Source of the DNA: Azohydromonas australica DSM 1124
Lineage (GTDB): Bacteria > Pseudomonadota > Gammaproteobacteria > Burkholderiales > Burkholderiaceae_C
Direction: 5' to 3'
Assembly (NCBI RefSeq): GCF_000430725.1
Contig: NZ_AUMO01000043.1
Span: 1,555 to 65,554, forward strand
Length of the DNA: 64,000 nucleotides
Positions 47,949-55,333 of this stretch are shown here, one piece after another. The notes under the pieces were generated by a model that saw only the letters and a list, made by a program, of their open reading frames with translations, ran no database searches and was not told the DNA's origin. Every line of letters begins with the position of its first letter. The stretch's first letter is position 1. The position numbers were made by a program, and so were the translations under genes.

Positions 47949-50459
47949 ATGAAGACCTTCCCTCGCACGAGGACGTCCAAGAGCCTGCAGGACCAGCGGG
48001 CGTTGCCCGCGATGGAGTCCCAGGCCAGCCCACCTGAACCCGCGACGCGCCTGCGACAACGGCTGCAGCAGGCCGGCCTGTGCGTGGCGATGCTGGGCGC
48101 CTCGGCCCTGCACGCGGCCCCGGCCAGCGATAACGCCCCCCTGCCGCCGCCGATCCGCGGCGTCGCGCCCGTTGCGGCGACGGCTCCTGCGGCCAAGCCG
48201 GCAACGGCCCGGACGGCCACGGCGCCGGCAGCACCGGCCGGCATCGCGGCGGCCCCGGGCGTGGCGCAAGGCTCGGCCGAAACGGCAGAAGCGCCTTCCG
48301 CACCGGCGGCCCGCGGCTTGACGGTGACTTCGACCGGGGTGGTGACGACGCCGGCCGCCCCCGCAGCCCCGGCTGTCCCGGTGAGGGCGGAAGCCGTGCC
48401 AGCGGCCCCAGCGCCGGCTCCAGCGGGAACGGCCACCGCGCCGGCCCAGCCCGCGCCGGAAGCCGGCAACGACTGCCTGACGCTGACCGACCACGCCATG
48501 GAAGCCGAGCTCAGCGCCGCCGGCGCGCAAGCACAGGACCCGCTGCAGGAGGTCGAGCTTTTAGACGCCACCACGCGCGCCTGGCAGGCCGCGGCCACGC
48601 GCTGCGAAGGCCGGGCGCGCGAGCGTGCGCTGCGCAACCTGGAGGAAAACCGCAAGGCGGTCACGGCGGCGCAGGAACGCCTCGGTGCCGGCCAGCCCTG
48701 CAGCGCGGCGCAGGAGAACGCCCAGGCGCTGCAGGCGCTGGCGCAGCAGGCCGTCGAGGAGCAGCGCTGGAACGACGCGTCGCGCCTGTTCCGCAAGACC
48801 GAGGGCATGTGGGAGGAAGCGGCCGACCGCTGCCGCGGCGACCAGCAGCAACTGGCGCTGACGCAGCGCACGCAGGCCGGCGTCGCCGGCCACAACGCCC
48901 AGTTCTGCATGCCGCGCATGGAGCGCGCGCGCGCCCAGACCGAGCAGCTCAACAACGCCCCGGCCCGCCAGGCACCGGCCCAGCGCCAGCAGCTGTACCT
49001 GAGCGCGGAATCGCTGTGGCGCCTCGCCGCATCGCAGTGCCGCGGGGCCGAGCAGGCCGAAGCGCGGGCCCAAGCCGAAGCCATGGCGCGGGAACGTGGT
49101 CCGCTCCTGGTCGAAATGCCGAGTGCGGCGGCCGCGCCGGCAGCCACGACGGCTCCCGAGGCCTTGCCCACGGCGGCCACGTCTCCTACGCCCGCTGCCT
49201 TGTCCGCCCCGACGGCCGCGACACCTGCGGCAGCCGTGGCCGCCCCGCCCATGGCCGACGCCGTGCCGGTGCCGGCCGCAGCGCCCGCGGCCGTTCCCAC
49301 GCTGGCGCCGGCCCAGGCAGCGCCGATGGCCTCGCCGCCCGTGGTTGCCCCACTGCCCTCCGCCACGCCCACGGCGACGCCGCCTGCACCGGGCACGAGC
49401 GCGGCACCGCCGGCACCCAGCGCCGCGATTCCCGTCGTCCCCGCGCGCGCCGCGGCGGGCGCCGTCCCGGGCACCCCGAAGGCCAGTGCCGGCGGCACCG
49501 AGGCCGCCGCCGCGCAGGACCCGTCGGTTCCGCCGGTCACCGTGGACCTCGGCGGCATGGTGCTGACAGGCCGCTTCACGCCCGACCCCGGTTCCGGCAA
49601 GCCCGGCACTTGGTCCGGCCAAGGCCGCGTGACATGGAGCAACGGTGACGTCTACGAAGGCAGCCTGGCGCGCAACCAGCGCCAGGGCCAGGGCCGTTTC
49701 AGCAGCGCCAAGGGGCTGCGCTACGAAGGCGAGTGGGCGCAGGACCGGCCCCACGGCCGCGGCACGCTGAGGTTCCCCGACGGCAACGTGTACGAGGGCC
49801 AGGTCGCCGGCGGCATGCCCGAAGGCGCCGGGCGCATGGTCTATGCCAGCGGCGACAGCTACAGCGGCCAGTTCGAGCGCGGCGTGCCCGCCGGGCGCGG
49901 CGAGTACGTCTGGCGCAACGGCCAGCGCTACGAAGGCAGCTTCCAGGGCCAGCGCCCGCACGGCGCGGGCACCCTGCGCTTCGCCAACGGCGACCAGTAC
50001 GAGGGCCCGCTGGTGGCGGGCCAGCCACACGGCGTGGGCCGCATGCGCTACGCCCGCGGCGACGTCTATGCCGGCCCCTTCGTGGCCGGGCTGCCCGAAG
50101 GCCAGGGCCGCTACCAGTGGAAGAACGGCGACCACTACGTCGGCGCCTTCAAGGCCGGCCGCAAGCAGGGCCGCGGCACGCTGACCTGGAGCAACGGCGA
50201 CCGCTGGGAAGGCGAGTTCGACAACGACGAGCAGTACGACGCGGGTACCTTCACCGCCGCCGGTGCCGCGCCGGCCACCGGGCGTGCGGCGCCGGCGCTC
50301 CTCACCACCGGCCCGGCCACCGCCACGGTGGGCCTCACGGTCGGCACGGGCGCTGGGCAACCGGCAGCCGCGGCCGACACGGCGACGGGCGTGATGGGCC
50401 GGGCCTTGCCGGCCGCGGTGATGGTCGATCCGGCGGCGGGGGCGCCGGCCAAGCCCTGA
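47949..50459 (+). CDS. Larger paralogue: MORN-repeat protein with the same Cys-paired repeat domain
   Basis: An 836-residue paralogue of the preceding gene. A signal-like segment lies at about 38-57 (LQQAGLCVAMLGASALHAAP). Residues 176-364 repeat the paralogue's three Cys pairs with almost the same spacing: C176-C219, C251-C295, C320-C364, with Trp seven residues before each second Cys (WQAAATRC, WEEAADRC, WRLAASQC). A Pro/Ala linker of about 150 residues (385-530) is far longer than in the paralogue. About eight MORN repeats follow (about 555-757). AAGGGG precedes the ATG. The 169-bp gap to the first MORN gene shows no clear promoter or terminator. Confidence 0.86.
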   Translation: MKTFPRTRTSKSLQDQRALPAMESQASPPEPATRLRQRLQQAGLCVAMLGASALHAAPASDNAPLPPPIRGVAPVAATAPAAKPATARTATAPAAPAGIAAAPGVAQGSAETAEAPSAPAARGLTVTSTGVVTTPAAPAAPAVPVRAEAVPAAPAPAPAGTATAPAQPAPEAGNDCLTLTDHAMEAELSAAGAQAQDPLQEVELLDATTRAWQAAATRCEGRARERALRNLEENRKAVTAAQERLGAGQPCSAAQENAQALQALAQQAVEEQRWNDASRLFRKTEGMWEEAADRCRGDQQQLALTQRTQAGVAGHNAQFCMPRMERARAQTEQLNNAPARQAPAQRQQLYLSAESLWRLAASQCRGAEQAEARAQAEAMARERGPLLVEMPSAAAAPAATTAPEALPTAATSPTPAALSAPTAATPAAAVAAPPMADAVPVPAAAPAAVPTLAPAQAAPMASPPVVAPLPSATPTATPPAPGTSAAPPAPSAAIPVVPARAAAGAVPGTPKASAGGTEAAAAQDPSVPPVTVDLGGMVLTGRFTPDPGSGKPGTWSGQGRVTWSNGDVYEGSLARNQRQGQGRFSSAKGLRYEGEWAQDRPHGRGTLRFPDGNVYEGQVAGGMPEGAGRMVYASGDSYSGQFERGVPAGRGEYVWRNGQRYEGSFQGQRPHGAGTLRFANGDQYEGPLVAGQPHGVGRMRYARGDVYAGPFVAGLPEGQGRYQWKNGDHYVGAFKAGRKQGRGTLTWSNGDRWEGEFDNDEQYDAGTFTAAGAAPATGRAAPALLTTGPATATVGLTVGTGAGQPAAAADTATGVMGRALPAAVMVDPAAGAPAKP
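50118..50183 (+). repeat. Direct repeat shared by the two MORN genes, copy 2
   Basis: Partner of 47555-47620; differs at only a few positions (Lys-Ala instead of Lys-Glu in the middle). Confidence 0.8.
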
Positions 50460-50490
50460 GCAACCCAGGGGCTCCGCCGCGGGGGGTCCC

Positions 50491-50496
50491 TAGAAT
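50491..50496 (+). promoter_or_regulatory. -10 element TAGAAT 6 nt before apaG start
   Basis: TAGAAT is followed by 6 nt and the apaG ATG. No ribosome binding site fits between, so the transcript is probably leaderless. No clear -35. Confidence 0.5.
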
Positions 50497-50502
50497 CGGT
50501 GC

Positions 50503-50871
50503 ATGGCCAAACCCGAGTTCAACTGCAGCGTCAAGGTGCAGTTCCTGCCGGAGCAGTCCCAAGGCGGTCAGCACGCCTGGGCCTACACCATCACCATCAC
50601 CAACCGCGGCGACATCACGGCCCAGCTCGTGGCGCGGCGCTGGCTCATCACCGATGCCACCGGCCGCGAGGAGGAAGTCCGCGGGCTCGCCGTGGTGGGG
50701 CACCAGCCGGTGCTCAAGCCCGGCGAGTCCTTCGAGTACACGAGCTGGACCAGCCTGCCCACCCCGCAGGGCACCATGCGCGGCACCTTCTACTGCATGA
50801 CCGAGGAGGCTCGCCCCTTCGAGGCCGAGGTGCCCGAGTTCATGCTGGCCCATCCGGGCGCGCTGCACTGA
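50503..50871 (+). CDS. apaG: ApaG / Co2+-Mg2+ efflux-associated protein
   Basis: A 122-residue protein with a fibronectin-III-like ApaG fold. It shows VKVQFLPEQSQ, AYTITITNRGDITAQLVARRW, VVGHQPVLKPGESFEYTSW and GTMRGTFYCM. ApaG has been tied to Ap4A metabolism and cobalt sensitivity, but its biochemical role is unclear. In Burkholderiales it commonly neighbours rpe and mltA; here the PDZ/MORN locus separates it from rpe and three further ORFs separate it from mltA. Confidence 0.94.
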   Translation: MAKPEFNCSVKVQFLPEQSQGGQHAWAYTITITNRGDITAQLVARRWLITDATGREEEVRGLAVVGHQPVLKPGESFEYTSWTSLPTPQGTMRGTFYCMTEEARPFEAEVPEFMLAHPGALH

Positions 50872-50920
50872 TGCCGCGCCGCCCCGGCCCGCGCCGGCGG
50901 GTATCGCGCTGAGCTTCGGC

Positions 50921-52972
50921 ATGGCCGGAGCCCAGCCCACCTCGGCCTGGGACCTGACGGCGCTGCTCAACGCGGCCGACCCGCGCGCGCCGCTGGCCGA
51001 GCGCCACCTCTGGCTGGTGCGGCTGCTGGAGTGGCTGCGCCACGACCCGCCGCGCCGCCTCGACCCGGACGCCACCCCCGCCCCGCTGCTGCGGCTGCGC
51101 CACCTGCTCAACGTGCTGGAGCAGCACCCGCAGCACCGCGCCGCGGTGCAGGGGCTGATCCAGCGCTTCTGGCAGGAGGTCGACGCCGCGGCGCTGTTCG
51201 CCGACTTCGGCTTCCCGCACCGCGTGCACCTGACCGGCGAGCTGCTGCGCCGGCTGCGCGAGCGCGTGCTGCCCGGCACGCCCGACACCACCGACCTCGC
51301 CGAGCTGTTCCCGCTGCTGTTCGAGGAAAGCGACGCGCCGTGGATCGAGGCCATCGACGCCGACACGCTGCAGCGCCTGGCCGTGCTCATGGCGCCGCGC
51401 GACGCGGACGATCCACCCGCCGCCGGCACGGACGGCGCCCTGGACGACGCGGGCGACCCCGCCGCCACGCCGCTGTCCGCGCCGCGCTGGCGCGACACCA
51501 TGGCCGACGCCGTCACGCTGCTGGTGGGCGCGGTGCACGGCGCGGGGCTGTCGCCGCCGCTGCGCCGGCGCATGAGCCCGGCGCTGCTGGCGGAGGAGCC
51601 CTTCCGCCAGCTCACGCGTGCCAGCGAGCGGCTGCGCGACGCCGAGCTCGCCGGGGACCCGGCCGCGCTGCTGCGCGAGGCGCTGTACCTGCGCGCGCTG
51701 CTGGATACCTGCCGGCGCGCGGCCGACAGCATCGGCGAGCACCTGGAGGAGTTCGGCGTCTCGGTGGACATCGTCTACGAGACCGAGCAGCTGCGCCTGC
51801 GCACGCTGCGCATCGAGCGGCTGCTGGACTGCCTGGTCAGCCCCGAGCCCGCGCGCGAGCTGCAGCTGCTGACGCTGCAGCTGGTGCAGGGCCTGCGCGA
51901 GCGCGAGGGCGTGCGCTCGCTGCTGGCGGCGCAGTACGGGCAGCTCGCCCGCAAGATGACCGAGCGCAGCGCCGAGACCGGCGAGCACTACATCACCCGC
52001 GACCGCGCCGAGTACGCCTCGATGTTCCGCCGCGCCGCCGGCGGCGGCATGGTGATGGCGGGCACCACCTTCGTGAAGTTCGCCATCGCCGGGCTGGGGC
52101 TGACGGCGTTCTGGAGCGGGCTGCTGGCGGGAGTGAACTACGCCGCCAGCTTCGTGATCATCATGCTGCTGCACTTCACGGTGGCCACCAAGCAGCCGGC
52201 GATGACGGCGCCGGCCATGGCGGCGCGGCTGCGCGGCAGCCACCGCGACGAGGAAGGCTTCGTGGACGAGGTGGTGCACCTCATCCGCTCCCAGTCCGCG
52301 GGCATCCTGGGCAATCTGGCGCTGGTGGCGCCGGTGGTGGTGGCGTTGCAGGCCCTGGCGTGGTGGCTGATGGACGCGCCGCTGGTGGACGCCAAGCACG
52401 CCGTGTACGCGCTCAAGAACCTCTCGCTGCTGGGCCCCACGCCGCTGTACGCGGCTTTCACCGGGGTGCTGCTGTTCGCCAGCTCGGTGATCGCGGGCTG
52501 GGTGGAGAACTGGTTCGTCTTCAACCGGCTCGACAGCGCCATCGCCTGGAACCCGCGCATCGTGGCGCGGCTGGGGACGGCGCGCGCGGCACGCTGGGCG
52601 GCGTGGGCGCGGGCCAACGTCTCGGGACTGGCGGCCAACGTCTCGCTGGGGCTGATGCTGGGCCTCACGCCGGCGGTGGCGGGCTTCTTCGCGCTGCCGC
52701 TGGACGTGCGCCACGTCACGCTGTCCACCGGCCAGCTGGCCGCGGCGGCCGGCGCGCTGGGCTGGGGCCTGCTGGGCGAGCCCGCCTTCTGGTGGTGCGT
52801 GGCGGGCATCGTGGTCACGGGCCTGCTCAACGTGGGCGTGAGCTTCTACCTGGCGTTCCGCCTGGCGCTGCGCGCGCGCGGGCTGCATCGCAAGGATCGC
52901 GCGCACCTGGGCGCGGCCATCCGCCGCCGCATCTGCCGCCGCCCGCTGAGCCTGCTGGTGCCGGAGCGGTGA
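50921..52972 (+). CDS. Gcr-family (site-specific recombinase-like) multi-pass membrane protein
   Basis: A 683-residue protein of the family annotated as site-specific recombinase Gcr. The N-terminal half (about 1-370) is soluble and helical, with LRLRHLLNVLEQHPQHRAAV and DIVYETEQLRLRTLRIERLL. The C-terminal half has about six membrane segments, beginning at TFVKFAIAGLGLTAFWSGLL and including NYAASFVIIMLLHFTVATKQPAMTAP. I see no recombinase catalytic motif, and the membrane topology argues against DNA recombination. It follows apaG by 49 bp. Function unknown. Confidence 0.82.
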   Translation: MAGAQPTSAWDLTALLNAADPRAPLAERHLWLVRLLEWLRHDPPRRLDPDATPAPLLRLRHLLNVLEQHPQHRAAVQGLIQRFWQEVDAAALFADFGFPHRVHLTGELLRRLRERVLPGTPDTTDLAELFPLLFEESDAPWIEAIDADTLQRLAVLMAPRDADDPPAAGTDGALDDAGDPAATPLSAPRWRDTMADAVTLLVGAVHGAGLSPPLRRRMSPALLAEEPFRQLTRASERLRDAELAGDPAALLREALYLRALLDTCRRAADSIGEHLEEFGVSVDIVYETEQLRLRTLRIERLLDCLVSPEPARELQLLTLQLVQGLREREGVRSLLAAQYGQLARKMTERSAETGEHYITRDRAEYASMFRRAAGGGMVMAGTTFVKFAIAGLGLTAFWSGLLAGVNYAASFVIIMLLHFTVATKQPAMTAPAMAARLRGSHRDEEGFVDEVVHLIRSQSAGILGNLALVAPVVVALQALAWWLMDAPLVDAKHAVYALKNLSLLGPTPLYAAFTGVLLFASSVIAGWVENWFVFNRLDSAIAWNPRIVARLGTARAARWAAWARANVSGLAANVSLGLMLGLTPAVAGFFALPLDVRHVTLSTGQLAAAAGALGWGLLGEPAFWWCVAGIVVTGLLNVGVSFYLAFRLALRARGLHRKDRAHLGAAIRRRICRRPLSLLVPER

Positions 52973-53056
52973 GCCGGGGCGGCGCCCCGCTTCACCCCTT
53001 CAGTCACAGGCTTTTTGAGCCCCCCGGCAAGCGCGAGGTGAAAGAGACTTCAGGGC

Positions 53057-53173
53057 TCATTCCTCGTCGCGCTCATGGCGCTCGCCGCGCTTGCGCCCGC
53101 TGAACATGGTCCACCAGACGATGAACACCAGCAGCGCCAGCGCCGCCAGCGCCTCCAGAAGCAGCAGTCCCAT
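53057..53173 (-). CDS. Small predicted membrane protein (38 aa)
   Basis: A 38-codon ORF on the minus strand, between the convergent Gcr gene and the divergent acyltransferase. The product begins MGLLLLEALAALALLVFIVW, continues WTMFSGRKRG and ends in a charged tail (ERHERDEE): one membrane helix plus a cytoplasmic basic/acidic tail. No clear Shine-Dalgarno sequence precedes the ATG. The fit to a single-pass topology makes it plausible, but so short a frame could be fortuitous. Confidence 0.55.
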   Translation of the reverse strand: MGLLLLEALAALALLVFIVWWTMFSGRKRGERHERDEE

Positions 53174-53259
53174 GGAGTAGGCTCGATCGGGATAAGAGGA
53201 GAGGCCGGCGCCGTGGCGCCGGACGGTCCGGCACATTGCATCACGTCGGGAGCGCCCTC

Positions 53260-53973
53260 ATGGAAAGCCTCGGGCTGGTCGATCGCTTCACGTTGTACTT
53301 CGAGGCCGCGCCGGCGCGCGACGCCGACTCCCGGCGCGAGGTGCTGCAGTTGCGCCACGCCGTGTACTGCGAGGAAATGGGCTACGAGCCGCCGCGCCCC
53401 GACGGCATCGAGAGCGACGACTGCGACCCGCACTCGATGTTCGCGCTGGTGCGCCACCGCACCAGTGGCCGCCCCGCAGGCTGCGTGCGGCTGATCACGC
53501 ACCCGCACCAACCGCCCGGCTGGCGCTTCCCCTTCGAGCGCGCCTGCGGCGAGCGGCTGTACCCGGACTACCTGGAGCCTGACCCGGCCCTTCGCGACGC
53601 GGCCGTGGAGGTGTCGCGCCTGGCGGTGCACCACGACTTCAGGCGCCGCCGCGGCGACTTCCACAACCCCGTGGGCGGCAACGCCGACGCCGAGGACAGC
53701 GCCGACCGCCACTACCCGCTCATCGCCATGGGGCTGTTCCTGGCGGCCTCGGCGCTGCTGCTGCTGAACGGCATCGAGCAGACCTACGTGATGATGGAGC
53801 CGCGCCTGGCGCGGCTGCTGCACGGCTGCGGACTGCACTTCACGCGCGTGGGCGACCTGGTCGAGCACCATGGCCAGCGCGCGCCCTACCGCATCCTGCG
53901 CCCGGAGCTGCAGCAGGACCTGCGCCCCGAAGGGCGCGCGCTGCAGGACTTCCTGCTGCAGACGCTGCGCTGA
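53260..53973 (+). CDS. FeeM / PEP-CTERM-exosortase-associated acyltransferase
   Basis: A 237-residue GNAT-fold protein of the autoinducer-synthase-like group. It shows VLQLRHAVYCEEMGYEPP, the ALVRHRTSGRPAGCVRLI strand, and VEVSRLAVHHDFR. Members make N-acyl amino acids or are linked to exosortase/PEP-CTERM loci; none of those partners is in this window. GGGAG lies 8 nt before the ATG at 53260; a TTG eight codons upstream is also in frame. A hydrophobic stretch (LIAMGLFLAASALLLLNGI) lies in the C-terminal half. The acyl donor and acceptor cannot be read from sequence. Confidence 0.87.
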   Translation: MESLGLVDRFTLYFEAAPARDADSRREVLQLRHAVYCEEMGYEPPRPDGIESDDCDPHSMFALVRHRTSGRPAGCVRLITHPHQPPGWRFPFERACGERLYPDYLEPDPALRDAAVEVSRLAVHHDFRRRRGDFHNPVGGNADAEDSADRHYPLIAMGLFLAASALLLLNGIEQTYVMMEPRLARLLHGCGLHFTRVGDLVEHHGQRAPYRILRPELQQDLRPEGRALQDFLLQTLR

Positions 53974-53998
53974 CGCCACCGCGGCCGGCGCGGGCCGC

Positions 53999-54004
53999 CA
54001 AAAT
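53999..54004 (+). promoter_or_regulatory. -10-like hexamer CAAAAT 6 nt before mltA start
   Basis: CAAAAT, then CGCGCC, then the mltA ATG, without a ribosome binding site. Same geometry as apaG and ung. Confidence 0.4.
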
Positions 54005-54010
54005 CGCGCC

Positions 54011-55201
54011 ATGGCTTTCTCCCTTGCCCTTCGCTCCGGGCGGCGCGGCAGCGCCGCCTCCCTCGCGCTGGCCGTGGCGGCCCTGCTGGCGGGCTGCGCC
54101 GGCGTGCCGCTGCATCCGCCCGCTCCTGCCACTCCCCCGGCCCCGGCCGGCGGGCCCGACATCGTCGCCGTGCCCTCGGCGCCCGGCGCGGCGCTGCTGC
54201 GTCCGCGCGCGCGCTGGCAGCCGGTGGACTGGTCCGAGCTCCCGGGCTGGGACGGCGACCGCGTGCTGGAGGCCTGGAGCGCGCTCAACCGCAGCTGCGA
54301 GCGGCCCAGCACCGGCTGGGCCGCCACCTGCGCCGACGCGCTGCTCAACGCGCCCTCCGACGAGGCGTCCGCGCGCGCGTGGCTGCAGTCGCGGCTGCAG
54401 CCCTACCGCGTGGAAAGCCCTGAAGGCGCCGCCGAAGGCCTGGTCACGGGCTACTACGAGCCGCTGATCGACGCCAGCCGCGTGCCGCGCGGCAGCTACG
54501 CCGTGCCGCTGCACCGCCCGCCCGCCGACCTGGGCGTGCGCAAGCCCTACTGGACGCGCCAGCAGCTCGACACGCTGCCCGCGGCGCAGGCGGCGTTGCG
54601 CGGGCGCGAGATCGCCTTCGTCGCCGACCCGCTGGACGCGCTGGTGCTGCAGATCCAGGGCTCGGGCCGGCTGCGTCTCACCGAGCCCGACGGCAGCCTG
54701 CGCACCGTGCGCCTGGCCTTCGCCGGCCACAACGACCAGCCCTACAAGTCCGTCGGGCGCTGGCTGATCGAGCGCGGCGAGATCCGCGCCGAGCAGGCCT
54801 CCTGGCCCGGCATCAAGGCCTGGGCGCGCGCCAACCCGCAGCGCGTGCAGGAGCTGCTGTGGAGCAACCCGCGCGTGGTGTTCTTCCGCGAGGAGCCGCT
54901 GCCCGATCCGCAGCTGGGCCCGCGCGGCGCGCAGGGCGTGGCGCTCACGCCGGGGCGCTCCATCGCCGTCGATCCGCAGAGCATTCCCTACGGCACGCCG
55001 GTGTGGCTGGCCAGCACCGAACCGCTGAGCACGCAGGCGCTGCAGCGCCTGGTGGTGGCGCAGGACACGGGCAGCGCCATCGTCGGCGCGGTGCGCGCGG
55101 ACTTCTTCTGGGGCTGGGGCGACCAGGCCGAGCAGCAGGCCGGACGCATGAAGCAGCCCCTGCGCCTGTGGGTGCTGTGGCCGCGCGGCCCGCGGAGTTG
55201 A
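54011..55201 (+). CDS. mltA: Membrane-bound lytic murein transglycosylase A
   Basis: Outer-membrane lipoprotein that cleaves peptidoglycan glycan strands with formation of 1,6-anhydromuramyl ends. The 396-residue product has a signal peptide ending in lipobox LLAGC (lipidated Cys29). It shows the MltA domain (GLVTGYYEPLIDASRVPRG; LVLQIQGSGRLRL) and the C-terminal 3D region VVAQDTGSAIVGAVRADFFWG with the catalytic Asp. It is the end of the conserved apaG-mltA neighbourhood. Confidence 0.95.
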   Translation: MAFSLALRSGRRGSAASLALAVAALLAGCAGVPLHPPAPATPPAPAGGPDIVAVPSAPGAALLRPRARWQPVDWSELPGWDGDRVLEAWSALNRSCERPSTGWAATCADALLNAPSDEASARAWLQSRLQPYRVESPEGAAEGLVTGYYEPLIDASRVPRGSYAVPLHRPPADLGVRKPYWTRQQLDTLPAAQAALRGREIAFVADPLDALVLQIQGSGRLRLTEPDGSLRTVRLAFAGHNDQPYKSVGRWLIERGEIRAEQASWPGIKAWARANPQRVQELLWSNPRVVFFREEPLPDPQLGPRGAQGVALTPGRSIAVDPQSIPYGTPVWLASTEPLSTQALQRLVVAQDTGSAIVGAVRADFFWGWGDQAEQQAGRMKQPLRLWVLWPRGPRS

Positions 55202-55240
55202 TGCCCGAGTTGCGCCAACCGGCCTTCGCCGGGCCGCGCT

Positions 55241-55333
55241 TATGATCCGGCGGCGCGGCAGGCCAAGTCCCTGCCGCCCGGCGTGAGCCGCCCGCTTGAC
55301 GGTGCCGAGCTCCACGGTTGCAGAAGGGAGCTC
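55241..55333 (+). promoter_or_regulatory. Structured leader of the TonB receptor operon with an SD-masking hairpin
   Basis: A -10-like TATGAT lies at 55241-55246. Downstream, an 8-bp stem (55255-55262 with 55270-55277) is followed by a 7-bp stem, GAGCTCC at 55307-55313 with GGAGCTC at 55327-55333. The second stem contains the Shine-Dalgarno sequence and ends right before the ATG at 55334. Translation could therefore be controlled by opening of this hairpin. It matches no riboswitch class I recognise. Confidence 0.5.

Noticed and set aside
45860-49642. A 1260-codon minus-strand frame opposite the MORN genes
   Set aside because: It mirrors Ala/Pro-rich and MORN coding sequence. The plus strand has ribosome binding sites, signal segments, MORN repeats and conserved Cys spacing, so the minus frame is a shadow.
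50921-52972. The Gcr 'recombinase' as evidence for a mobile element or integron
   Set aside because: It has no recombinase motif, no flanking inverted or direct repeats and no attachment site, and it sits in a conserved housekeeping neighbourhood.
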